From: Perkinsus olseni
Lineage: Eukaryota > Perkinsozoa > Perkinsida > Perkinsidae
NCBI GenBank assembly: GCA_013115135.1
Contig: JABANP010000120.1
Coordinates: forward strand, 1 to 64,000
Direction of reading: 5' to 3'
DNA: 64,000 bases
Shown here in pieces: positions 20,090 through 31,200 of this stretch (its first letter is position 1; every line of letters begins with the position of its first letter). A model generated the notes under the pieces. It saw nothing but the letters and a program-made list of their open reading frames with translations. It was not told where the DNA came from and ran no database searches. The translations under genes were made by a program, and so were the position numbers.

Positions 20090-21067
20090 TTACGGATTTT
20101 GAGCAGCGGGCACTGACCACGAGTAAGGGGGGCAGTCGCCTGGCGGGACATGCTTCCCTTCCTCATCCGCACTTGGTGAAGATGTCGAAGTAGAACTTGT
20201 GGTGGCACTACCAGGGCTACTTTGCGCTCCAACGGCTGGGGTCAGCGTTCTCGTAGCCTCATTGAGAGCTTCCTGGTCCACCGCATTCCCAAGCAAACGG
20301 ATGGTTGCCAGAGACAGCGAGATCTTCTCCCTTTCCGCCAAAGCGAAAGCTCTACCACTCAACGAGCGGCGAAAAGAAGCATCATAACCCACCACCGCGG
20401 CTTCTCCATGCACCATGCAGATCCTGCATAGCTGCTGCACATATTGGAGGATCCAAGGACCCGCCTCGAGGCCCACGCTCACGTCAACACAAAGTAATAC
20501 TGGTAGTAGTCCGTACAATAGTTCACAGAGGCGCTTGGGCTGACGACCGGCAGCCGCAGTTTCTGGAATCCATTGGATAGCACCGTTGACATCCAACACT
20601 GGTTTCTTGCCCAACGAAGCACAGTCAGCACCTAGTTTTATCTCCCGGTAGGTGGAAGGGGACTCGGCAATCAGTTTCACCGTGGCCTGGTCTGCTACCA
20701 GCCCCGGAGAAGCAGCCCCACCGTAACGCTTGGAGACCCTCTCCATGTACTCGATCTGGCCGTTCGCAGTTGGGCCTTGCTTCCCCAAGGAAGCCTTGGC
20801 CGCTTACTGGAGAGCGGCTTCAACCCTCAGCCCGCGGACTAGGCGTTGCTGGGTTTGGTCAGCCGTCTCGTTCTCAGCCGGCGGGCAAAGGACGTCAACC
20901 ACCGTCCTCTTCAACACCTCTGGCTTGGACACGAGGACAGGGATGTCCGATACAGCCATATCGATGGCCTGAAGCCTCTCTATGATAGCATCACGCAGAA
21001 CCACTGGGCAGCTGGCTGGCATGATCGCGAGGAAGGCTTCGGTTCCTCTGGCGTTGGCGTTGGCCAT
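20090..21067 (-). pseudogene. Gag-like protein of the YR element
   Basis: Two consecutive frames (20804-21067 beginning MANANARGTEAFLAIM, then 20090-20788) probably form one protein broken by a frameshift near 20795. It lies first in the element, the gag position. The C-terminus is Ser/Thr-rich. No zinc knuckle is visible, so the assignment rests on position. Confidence 0.4.
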
Positions 21068-21946
21068 GGGAACGAGCGGAGGACAATTAAAAACTGAAAT
21101 GAGGGCGGCATTTAGACAAGAAATTCCTAGCGAAAGTAATTCCGAGCACGCTTGAATTCCGAACTAGCACGAGGAAGCACCATAGCTGATCTGGGGCTCC
21201 GCTGTAGCACAGCTGCGCACTGTGGGGGGGGGCTCCGACTCATGGGCTCCGGCCGCAGAGTTCGACGTGGTGAAATCTCCTGAGGAGGGTCCCGCTCCCA
21301 CCACGAGACACCGAAACGTGCACGGACCTTCAGGAATCAACGCTCTCGGGCGTGTTTCCTCGGTCAACTACCGAGTGCAGCGGCTGCACTGTGGCCCACA
21401 CTGAACCTCGGTCAGTATCACGGGCTGCTCAGAGCTTAAACGAAGCCCATCCCAAGCCTATTCAGGCACCGGGGTCAAGCGAGAGGACCGCTTACTCCCG
21501 AGTCGACGCTCAAGGGCGTGTCTCAGAGAGTGAAACCTCCCCAAGGGGACCAGTAACCACCGTCTGTGGTCTACAAACAGCTCGCTCCCGAAGCTGGAGA
21601 GTCATGACAGATCAATCCTGTACCGGATGCGAGCGGCAGTTCCCTCCCACAGGACGTCTGACCAAGTGAGTCAAGGTGTGACAACCAGCGAGCCACACCT
21701 TTGCCACCACAGTGCGAATAAATTGATCGAAAAATTCCTGAGCACGAGAGACGAGACGTACAAGAAACACGAAGACTCAGCGAGCAACGATGTCAACAGG
21801 TCTAGGCGAAGGCGACTGGACGTATAGGCGCGGCGAACATTCAACGAGCAGCAATTCAACGAGCAGCAATTCAACGAACAATCAACGAGCAGACGTACGA
21901 GAAGCGCTAGGTGACGAGTGAGCGAGAGGATCCAACGCGGCGAACC
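21068..21946. other. 5' untranslated region of the YR element
   Basis: Lies between repeat A1 and the gag-like frames. Short frames only. A tandem CAACGAGCAG motif occurs near 21838-21895. Confidence 0.5.
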
Positions 21947-22134
21947 AAAAGAAAAATTTCCTCGGAACCGGCCCGGAAGACCTTCTCACGCCGGGTTCCG
22001 CTCCTTACAACCACGAACGCAACATATCGTTGCTACCACTTTGGTCGATTACGGGGGCGCGCGAATAGCTCGCGCACAAACGATGCTTGCTACGCTTGCT
22101 TGAACTTGCTCCAGGCAAAGCCCGGACCTTCACT
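21947..22134 (-). repeat. Split repeat A1
   Basis: 188-bp copy of A2 at the upstream end of the element; its outer edge is the right integration junction. Confidence 0.9.
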
Positions 22135-22184
22135 TAAGATCACGGAGCTCACCGGGACCACCGAATGAGATGTCACTTTAGCTT

Positions 22185-22258
22185 GCTGGAATGGTCTAGT
22201 TGGTTATGACGACTGCCTAACACGCAGTAGGTCCCGAGTTCGATTCTCGGTTCCAGTA
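22185..22258 (+). tRNA. tRNA-Val (AAC)
   Basis: Complete cloverleaf. First unit of the array after the YR element. Confidence 0.85.
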
Positions 22259-22387
22259 TTGCCCCATCATTCGAAATATGCGTCAGATCATGCGCCGTTT
22301 TGGAGTTGCTACCGCGCCTTCGAATGCGGACGGTTTCTAGCGACTGCTCCTGGGGCACCGAAGCCCCTGCTACGTACTCGCCGGTAT

Positions 22388-22459
22388 GGCTGTGTGGTCT
22401 AGTGGTATGATTCTCGCTTTAGGTGCGAGAGGTCTGGAGTTCGGTTCTCGACTCAGCCC
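22388..22459 (+). tRNA. tRNA-Pro body with UAG anticodon
   Basis: The body is the array tRNA-Pro, but the anticodon loop is TTTAGGT, giving UAG (a leucine anticodon) by one base change. The T-loop is TTCGGTT and the T-stem has one changed base (CTGGAG). Confidence 0.65.
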
Positions 22460-22559
22460 ACGATTAGGTGTCTTGCTGCTGAGCACGGCCTATATAGTAG
22501 ACGGGCATTCAAGATCACGGAGCTCAGCGGGACCACGGAATGAGATGTCTTTTCAGTTT

Positions 22560-22633
22560 GCTGGAATGGTGTAGTTGGTTATGACGACTGTCTCACACGC
22601 AGTAGGTCCCGAGTTCGACTCTCGGTCCCAGTA
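22560..22633 (+). tRNA. tRNA-Val (CAC)
   Basis: Anticodon loop CTCACAC. One anticodon-stem G-U pair and an acceptor change (TCCCAGT). Last array unit. Confidence 0.7.
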
Positions 22634-22775
22634 TTGCACCATCATTCGAAATATGCGTTAGATCATGTGCCGTTTTGGAGTTGCTACGGCGTCAACTATG
22701 GCTTCAGTGATCCTCACGTGTAACCTCTTCTATAGATATATTACCAAACTTAGTCGACTGGGTGCCACCCAGTGG

Positions 22776-22912
22776 GTGGTGTGGAGAGGACCTGAGGCAC
22801 TTAGGTCCCCACCTAAAGCCTCGGTCACGGGACGGGAACCCGTCTAACTGGTACCCCGTTCACAGTCCGGGACTTCACACGGGTCCGTCCCGTCACCCAA
22901 ACCTCTCCACTA
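22776..22912. repeat. Imperfect long hairpin
   Basis: GTGGAGAGG (about 22779-22787) pairs with CCTCTCCAC (about 22904-22912). Inside, GTCACGGGACGGG and ACGGGTCCGTCCCGTCAC are partly complementary. Function unknown. Confidence 0.5.
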
Positions 22913-23142
22913 TCCACCCAACACGGAAGCATTACTAGAAAGTTTCTAGTAGAAACACACCTACCGCATAGATATCTGATTACAAGGTAGTCCAGTAGAG
23001 CTACTTCCTCTCAGCTTACAACGTGTCGCCTATTATCGCAGTCCATCAGTACCGCTTAACGGAGAATTTTCTCCGCCGTCCCCCTAGTGCGTCGGATCAA
23101 GGCGCTTTTAGCGTACCCCTGCCAGGCTCTGCTCGACTGACT

Positions 23143-23473
23143 CTAACCTTCTGTACATTTCGCCGTGCTATCCTCGTATCCTCCATCTACCAGGATTGTA
23201 GCTCCACTATGCCGGAAAGAGTGCACAGATATCCTGTCTTTGTTCCAGTCCTTGACCTTCGTTGGGAACCACCTCTTCATACTCGCCTTGAGAATCTGTT
23301 CGAACTTGTTCGTGCTCATCAGTGATACTCTTGGGAACAGCTTACCACTCTCCTGGCCCTTCAACTCCGCTCTATGCAACCAATGTGCCATGCAGAAATC
23401 TTCATGACAGGAGTAAGGGTACCCTCAATTCATTCTCACTGGCTTTAGCCCGACCCAGGCTCACCGTCCGGAG
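23143..23473 (-). pseudogene. Tyrosine recombinase C-terminal fragment
   Basis: The minus-strand frame contains CHEDFCMAHWL (after one frame change), KFEQILKASMKRWF and ISVHSFRHSGATILVDGGY, with the HxxR box typical of tyrosine recombinases. The Arg and final Tyr regions are not seen. It is a relic that abuts the hAT element. Confidence 0.55.
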
Positions 23474-24898
23474 TAGAGATGGGCATCAGTACGGTACGGA
23501 GCCGTCCCGTTACAATAACCGAGTACGGGAGTATGCCGTACCCGTACCGTAATTTCGGCCGTATCACGGGTACGGGCGTGCGCTGTGGTAATTGTGTTCA
23601 TGAACACGAAAGCGGCCCACTTGACGTGGCCCGGGAATAATTCGCGTTTTCTGCGCCAGTCGAATTTGGCGGCTGACTTGCTGCGTGCATGTGCTGAGCA
23701 GCAGAATAAGAAGTGCACCATCGCTCCCCGAGATGTGGTGACGAGATGGAATTCGACCTACCTATCTTCTTGACTGGTACAGAACCAACCGCTGTGTGTT
23801 TGATGATTATCAGCGTCAGTGCCTCAAGAGAGGTCGCGGTGACAGCCTCTACAGCCACTGCAAGAAGTACCAGCTGCTTGCTGGGGACTACGAGGTCGTT
23901 GAGGACTTAACGGAGACGCTCTCCTACTTCGTCGATGCCACGAAACTATTCTCAGCGACGAAGTTCTCCACCTTGGGAATGATAAGGCCCGTCATCGCTG
24001 GACTCCTCTCAATCCTCGAAGATGTTCAGGGAGGTTGCGGACGACGACACAAGATCAGGCAAAGCCTGGCAGGTGGCGTAAGAAAGTATTTCGCCGAGTT
24101 CCTTGCGGACAACACAACAGTCGGTAAACTTTGCACCTGTGCTGCCTATCTGACCCCACGAGTAGCCGATACTGAACGTGAGGATGTTGCACAGGCTGCT
24201 GTAAGCGAGTGCATGGAGGTCTTCGGCATTGAAGACCGAGTCATGATATTCCTCGAGCGTGATGAGGATCAGGGCGGAACCTACAATTTGCAGCCGCGAT
24301 GTGATCTACTCAAGCGTGTCAAGAGAAGGGAGCCGTGCATTCGACAGGAAGACATGTCGACGGTGACAAGGGAGTTTCAAGTGTATGAAAGGTTATTAGC
24401 ATCCAGGAATGCGGAGGCTGTTCCCTCGGACCCTCTGGAATTCTGGAAAAGTTACCCCAGAGTTACCCACCCTGTCAAGAGTGGCCTTCGAGGTGCTCTC
24501 CATTCCCAGTGGGTCGGTGGCTTGCGACGAGATGTTCTTGGTGTCTGGGAATTTGAGCCGTAACCGAAGGAGCAGGTTGTCGGGCTCGATGCTCCGTTCG
24601 CTTTTCTATGTCATTAAAAGAATACTAGTTCTTTTTTTTCGCTCGTTCCTTCTAGTCTGCCTTTGTAGTTCTATGATAGTGCTTTTCGAGTATCGTGTCA
24701 TGTAGTGATCATGAGAAAGAGTTTCCATCAAGACTTGCTGACCCTGTGTTGAGAGAGAGGGTCATTTGTAGTTGGATTGTGACTATCTGCTGGCCCTGGG
24801 AGTGTGCCGTGCCGTACTGTCGTACCGTACTCAAATCTCGGGCTCTGTCACGGGAAATGTCGTACCGTACCGTAAAAAGTACGGTTTGCCCATCTCTA
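23474..24898 (+). mobile_element. hAT transposon, 1425 bp, degenerate
   Basis: Terminal inverted repeats TAGAGATGGGCA / TGCCCATCTCTA are typical of hAT elements. The flanking 8-bp target duplication is GTCCGGAG (23466-23473) and GCCCGGAG (24899-24906), 7 of 8 matching. Subterminal GTACCGTAC motifs occur in both arms. Confidence 0.9.
23585..24705 (+). pseudogene. hAT transposase, N-terminally deleted and frameshifted
   Basis: Three frames hold consecutive hAT pieces: RDVVTRWNSTYL (about 23731), the helical region to LLSILEDVQGG (23796-24460), and the C-terminal dimerisation block VLSIPSGSVACDEMF followed by LSRNRRSRLS (24409-24650). The zinc finger and the upstream catalytic part are missing, so it cannot work alone. 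Confidence 0.8.
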
Positions 24899-24906
24899 GC
24901 CCGGAG

Positions 24907-25993
24907 TCCGGAGTCACTGTTTGGTAAGGGACTACTCGTCGGTGGAAGCCGCCCGAGGCATCTACTTCGACTGGATCGCGAACTATGGGTGGCCATATCC
25001 TCGGATAATGCATCTTGCTTCTCCAGTAAGGCGTCGGCGGCCCTAGGGTCCTTGTGTGGGATCAAACTTCCGGGAAGTTACTTCCCCATTGTCCGCCATA
25101 TCATCCGCAATCCAACATTGCGGAGCATCGAAATCGAGACCTACGACGATTTCTGGACATGTTCCCTTACGACCGTCGGGATGTTCTCTGTAAAGTTGCC
25201 CAACAGTCTCTCAACTTCTACACGATAGTTACCGACCGTCCTACTGCGGCCCAGCTGGCCTTGGGGGTGAGTCGCCCCGGGCGACTGATATGAGAGCTTC
25301 CCCTCTCGGCTTGTTCATCCCCGATCCCCTTCGTGGGGAAATGAGCACCACCACGTCTGATGCCGACTTCAACCACTTCAACGACCTCAAGAACATAATC
25401 TCTACGGCGACGAAGCGTATCGATGAATGGTTGCCAAAGAGAGTCAGCATCGGTGCGGATGAGCGACAGCGAGCAGCTGATGCGCGGGTTATACCGAGTG
25501 GGTCATCGAATATTCTCCCGTTACAAGCCGACCAGCAGGTTTACTGGAAGCGACCTTACCTGCTACGGTGGTCAGATGCATCAACCCTGAGTCGGGCACC
25601 TACATAATTGACCTCGACAGTGATTCCAATGGTTCGCCTTCAACAACTATTGTATCTGGTGATCAATTGGTGCCCCACGATGGTGTTGACTACCACGAGC
25701 CGGTTCTCAGAACCTTGTCCCGTACATCTCTCGAGGACATCAGCAGCGGTGACGTTATCTGCTGTCTCTGCGAAAAGGATCCAATGAGATTCTACTTCGC
25801 GAAGTATATCTGTCCGTTGACCACGGCGTCATCTGCGAGTGTGCAGCCGCTAGAGCTACAAGGATCAAAACTGAGGCGTATCGGCGATGCCATCTCCATC
25901 CACAGCAAGTATATCAATGCTGAAGTACAGCCATTCAAGCTGACCATCCGCTTGGCAAGCGGATCCCAAAGGCAGTGTCGGATCGGTTGTTGA
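24907..25993 (+). pseudogene. Ty3/gypsy-like integrase, C-terminal part
   Basis: Integrase-core pieces appear in shifting frames: IYFDWIANYGWP, then SDNASCFSSKA (core Asp), then YHPQSNIAEHRNRDLRRFL (core Glu), then a tail with VYWKRPYL and a frame from 25568 reading CINPESGTYIIDLDSD. At least three frameshifts are present. The hAT element sits at its upstream edge. The encoded enzyme would insert LTR-retrotransposon DNA. Confidence 0.65.
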
Positions 25994-26590
25994 GTGGCCA
26001 GTAATCGAACTCAGACATGGTTATCAACAGGAACCAATATCACCGCGCCCCTGGCGCTTCTTCCACCGTCACCCCTGGCTCACAAGGCCAAACCCAATTA
26101 ACTCTTCCAACTGCAAGCAGCTCTGCTAACTGCTCTTGGTTACAGTTTGCGACCCTAGCATGACTGACTCCTCACTAGAGCCAGGTTCGTGGGGGAATGC
26201 TGTCATGGGCAAGCGCAACCTATGAGTATCTGCTGGTAGTTTCGATATGATGATAAAACTGCTGTCTCTTCACTCCCTCTAAACATTATGGTGATTAGAG
26301 CGTAGCCCTAGTATGCACGAGTGTCAATCTGTCATCATTTCAGTATTCATTTGCCTTGTTCTCAATTGACGCGTGGTTACGCACCCGCTTCAATATCCTA
26401 TCCTTCTTGTATTGAGTTCCTCCGGCAGTGGTCCCAATACACGTCGCACGTGCTGCGCATGATCCGCATCCTTACAAAACTTTGTGGTGAGATAGAATGT
26501 TACGGTGAGACGCTAAATTCGAATGAATCTAGACATGCGCTATTTCATTCTGAAGAAAAAATAGTAAAAAACGAATACACGCGGAGAAAG
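25994..26590. other. No supported gene
   Basis: Short frames without motifs. No repeats stand out. Confidence 0.4.
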
Positions 26591-26594
26591 CTTA

Positions 26595-26835
26595 CAGATT
26601 CTCGTGGTCTAGCGGCAAGAACGGCGCTTGCGCGACGAGAGGTCTCGAGTCTGATTCTCGAGTCAGCCCCCTCGACGAGTCGTCTTGCTGCCGAGCACGG
26701 CCTATATAGTAGACGGGCATTTCAGATCACGGAGCTCACCGGGACCAGGGACTGCAATGGGATTTCGGCTTTCTGGAGTGGTCTAGTTGGGTATGACGAC
26801 TGCCTAACACGCAGTAGGTCCCGAATCGGGTTGCC
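26595..26835 (+). pseudogene. Relic of a tRNA-Pro/tRNA-Val unit
   Basis: Pro-like T-arm and acceptor (about 26640-26669), the array spacer with TATATAGTAGACGGGCATTT and ACGGAGCTCACCGGGACC, then a Val-like sequence (about 26775-26835) with CTGCCTAACACGCAG intact but a broken T-arm. It has the same order and spacing as the main array, 4 kb away from it. Confidence 0.75.
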
Positions 26836-28200
26836 CCACGTGGTAAGGCTAGTAATCGTCAACTATTCAGACTGAGTAGCTGCTTCAACTCAAACACCTT
26901 GCGTTACCAAGGAAACATCAGTAGCACTCCATAGAAACATTGCATCAGTTGAAATGTATTCAGCTGCGGCCAATAATTCGAGGCATGCGCTCCCACAGCG
27001 ATACCTCCTTATCACTTCCATCTATCACTTCAACCTACGTAGCACACTCTACCATCGCCACCACGAACTACGAACCACGAATTATCGTTCCCAAAGCACC
27101 TACCCGGCATTGTGTCCACAAAGGACAGTGAGAGTCACTGAGCCTCATATACTTTCTCCACATTTTATCGCATGCACTGATCATATCCTCTGAAGGTGAC
27201 GTACGAAGGACTCGACGAGACAAAGCAATGGGCCTAGTGTCTACCTTTGGTGTCTCCAACCTTATACTTTCCACACTCAGGGCAGAACTTGGTTCGAGTC
27301 CATCGAATCAGAGCACTGGGCCTGACAAACGAAGACGATGAGGGCTATTACAAATTCTCCATATACACCTCCTTTTCTCATCCGAGAAAACCTGCGTACT
27401 GAATAACCGTCTCCCCGTCGACCATGAACGCAGCATGGGGTGACTAGTGTTAGTACAACTGGTAGGTTACACAATCCTCAAACCTACTCCTGCAAACGCA
27501 ATACTTGAGTATGAAAATGAGATGTGTCCGATGGTGATGGGATGAGCTCAACAGTCCACTGGCCTATAAGGAGATCCACTGCGTCGTCGTCGGCGGTTAT
27601 GGTGTACACTCGTGCGGCACCTACAGCAACAACAAGCTGTGAAGAGACTTAGCTTGATAGCAGCCCACTTGAAAGATATGTCTTCCAAAGATGATGCTTC
27701 ATTCATCCCTTCCTTCACGTCTTTACCGGGTACCTGAACTCATTCAGCAAGTTCACACTGGAATACCAAGCAGCCTACTGGATCTTGAGCAATAGTAGGA
27801 GAATCTTTGGTTGATGGGGTAGAGCTGCTAGGTGAGCAGCTACTGCCTACGGTAGGCTCGTCATCTGATACCACAATTTCCGTGGATCGGGGCTCCTAGC
27901 ATGACTAGTACTGAAAGATGACTTCTCCTCTATCCTACTACACCATCCTGGAATAATACCCTTCATATAACTAGTTTGTATGTGGATCTGCCGCAACCTA
28001 AGTGATGGATATGACCTAGAACGTAAGATAGACTAGTAGTACTGTGTAGCTTGGTGTAGGCTGAGGATCTAGCAGTGTTAGACCTTAGTGGAGTGGCTCC
28101 TGTAGTGAAGTAGGTAGGATATTCGGGTATCATATAACACGCTCACCGAGAGCGCCGTAATAAAGATGACGTCGAGATGATCACAAAGAAAATGATGACC
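26836..28200. other. Gene-poor stretch
   Basis: About 1.4 kb without a frame I can support on either strand and without obvious repeats. It may hold the promoter and 5' untranslated region of the gene that follows. Confidence 0.4.
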
Positions 28201-28204
28201 ACGC

Positions 28205-31200
28205 GTGCAGAGCTGCCAACAATCTTGCTATTCTTTCGATTCCTCAACGATAAGGATTATTCTCAACATTTACGACTTTCTGTCGGCAGAGGTGTCTATT
28301 AGTTATGTCGACATGAGATCTCTGAATGCAGCAGCAGCAGTAGCAGCTTCATCGTCGTCCTCATCATCAACGCATGGTGAGGGGAGTGTTTCTAATGGCG
28401 ATATGCTGTCTAGAGGTTGGATGTCGGATGAAGTAGGGAATAGGTAGTATTGGGATGGAGGAACAATGAGTTGTTGGTTTAAGATTGGCATTCTCTATAG
28501 CACTGCTCATTAGTAGGTCATCTGCGAACTCTCTGGCTGTGCCGCCATCTAACGCGCATAGAAGGATTCCTAAACAGTCCACCATTGATCAGCAGCAACA
28601 ACAGGCGCACTTCCCGGAGGAGTTTCCTAATGGTAGTAGTAAGGGTACTGATGACACTTGTAATCAGGAGCCGGCTCTCAGGCCTTTTCGATGGTTTTGA
28701 TGAGATTGTCGGTACCAATTCAACGTCATCGGTAGCTAATGCTACTGTGGGGAGTAACATGCCTACGGTATCACTAAGGGAAGTGCGTCAACATCAGCAG
28801 CAACAACGACCTACATCACGGCAACCTTCATTCATGACCGATGCTGTAAGAGGCTGGGATAACTTTCTAACGCGACGGAGTAGTAGCGGGGGGGTGGGGG
28901 GTCCACTCATGTATCATCTTCTAACCCTCCCAGATACTCGAGTGTCATCGGCGTCATCGTCATCCTCGTCCGATAGTTATGAAGAGGGGAGCGGCCAGCG
29001 CAGTCATCATCGTCAGAGATCTTTTTATAATTTACTACCATCAGGGAGCAACAGATCATGCGGTATTATTATCATCACTCAAAAGCACGAGTCCTATCTG
29101 TTTGTTGTGGTCTGCAGTTCCGAACTCCTGCTACTCCCCAACACTCGGCCTTACAGTAGGCTGCGATGAGCCAACAGTAGTAAGGCAGGCCCAACAGGAA
29201 CCACGCCCAGTGGCAGAGGACGAACTATCGGATAGCAGTAGTGCGGATATACCTACTTCGGAATGGGATTCGGTAATGGAAAGGTCCCTAGTTCAATTCT
29301 TTGTGAGGTTATTTCTTCCTCAGTATATGGATTACGTGACGTGTACCGAGTCTGATGGAGAGGATTCAAACGAGCAGAGGCTCACCAGTGCCCAACAGAA
29401 GGGAGGTAGTATCGTAACACTGGTATGCGTCATGTCGTTGACATGTACTCTGGATAGGATGGCGTCAGTGTTTAGCATGGGTTGCCAAGGCGGGGGCACA
29501 TAGGCCGAGGCGTAGGCGACGAAAACAGGTATTACTGTCATGATGATATTCGATTGGTGTGGTATTCTATACCAATATATAGTCTATTACAGGTTAGGTG
29601 TCTTCGGAAACCTGATACTCATACGAGAAGGATTCGCAAGATACTACGGTAGTATCATGAACTGGGGCCGTTTACAGAGGTGGTTAGCTGATCTATCATC
29701 AGGGCATTATCCTTGGCAACGGAGTTTGACCCCCATATATATTCCGATGCACGTCTAGCACAGTTCTTTGTAGTGGTACTACTACATACAGAGTACCATA
29801 ATTTTTCTAACTCCGCTGATATCATCAACCTACCTCCATCCCTACGACGACCAAGACGTCCTCCTCCCTCTAAGCAGGATAGGGGTTCATCGTCATCATC
29901 AATAGAGGGTACTACCCACCAGAACAATTGTCTACAAGCATGATTGTTTAGGCGAATGTTCACCTTCTTCCTCCACCTCTGATGATACTGTCAATGAGGA
30001 CTGGCAGGCTTTAGGATTCTCGGAGCGGGAGTTTGAGTAGTCATTCCCATGCACGCAGTGTGCATACCAAATTTTCCGGAACTTAGGTCGCTTGGTCGAG
30101 ACTTGAATCGTCCTGGTTCTTGTATGTTTGCACTATTACTGATGATATTTTTTGCGGTAGAGGAAAATGAGGCGGCTGATGTTGTGGTTAAGGTATGTCC
30201 TCTATCATCATCATCAAGTATGGATGGATCTCCTCTGCAGGTTATACGCAATGTATCAGTGAGCCCACCAGAGCTATTCGGATTATTCGCTGTTAATGCT
30301 GCCAAATGGGTTAGAGATATCTGTAGACGAGTGAATACCAATCAACGAGTAAGTACCTCGTGTATACTCGACGGTCATCTACTCCTGCACGTGTATACAC
30401 GCTTGAACTGGAAAGTATCCGCGTACTCTTTGAACGAGCTACAGGATGTCCTGAGGGCTCGGTCTCTCTATCAGCATCAGCTCTAGGGGCTCGATGAAGA
30501 GCTGTCCGAGTAAATTTGCTTAGCGTGAGCGGGAAGTAGACCATCCCTAGGGCATATTTCTGAACTGCATCCGGGGGATGGCCCTGACCTATTAGTTCAC
30601 CGTCTATGAAGTTGTAATGAATAGAGTAGCACGTCGCAGACTCGTCGCAGTGTAGTCCGCTCTCACTCGTAGCTCGACAATGGGAGACAAGTTGAAAACG
30701 AATTGCTGGTCGAGTGTTGCGCCCGATAACACACCCTTTCCTTCACAGGATTTTAGATAGCCATCTTATGATACTCCCACCATTGGAGTTGATTAATCGT
30801 ATCATCAAGGATCGACTTCATCAAGCTCGTCTTTCCCTATAGGTCTCGGAGCTCTTTCACGGAGTGGGCGAGGAGTGGTATCGACAACGTAATCTAGATT
30901 TCGAGTAAGATTCGGGAAGTATTTATCGTGGCCGAGGGATGTCCTTTGTTGATCAGTGCGGTAATCACTTGGTGGCTGCATAGTAGTGCTACGAAGGTTA
31001 CGCCGGGATTCCCAAAGGATATCGAGAAAAAGTAGGGGTGCCGGGTTCGATCCTGGGTGCCTTTCTTCAGATCAACTCTCAGGTTCATACGTGTTAGGAG
31101 AGGTCGTCGCGATATCTACGGGTGGGTTCACAACCCAGTCTGATGGCCCTTGAGTATGGTCTATGATCAGATATGAAGTTCTAGCCGATGATAATGACGG

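Larger units (their letters stand above)
16530..22134 (-). mobile_element. Ngaro/PAT-type YR retrotransposon with split direct repeats, internally deleted
   Basis: Read on the minus strand the order is A1 (22134-21947), gag-like frames, truncated RT, end of RNase H, tyrosine recombinase, B1 (17103-16923), A2 (16918-16731), B2 (16714-16534). This is the A1-ORF-B1-A2-B2 plan of Ngaro/PAT elements. It interrupts the tRNA array inside the Pro-Val spacer, with CAAG at one junction and TAAG at the other. Confidence 0.9.
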
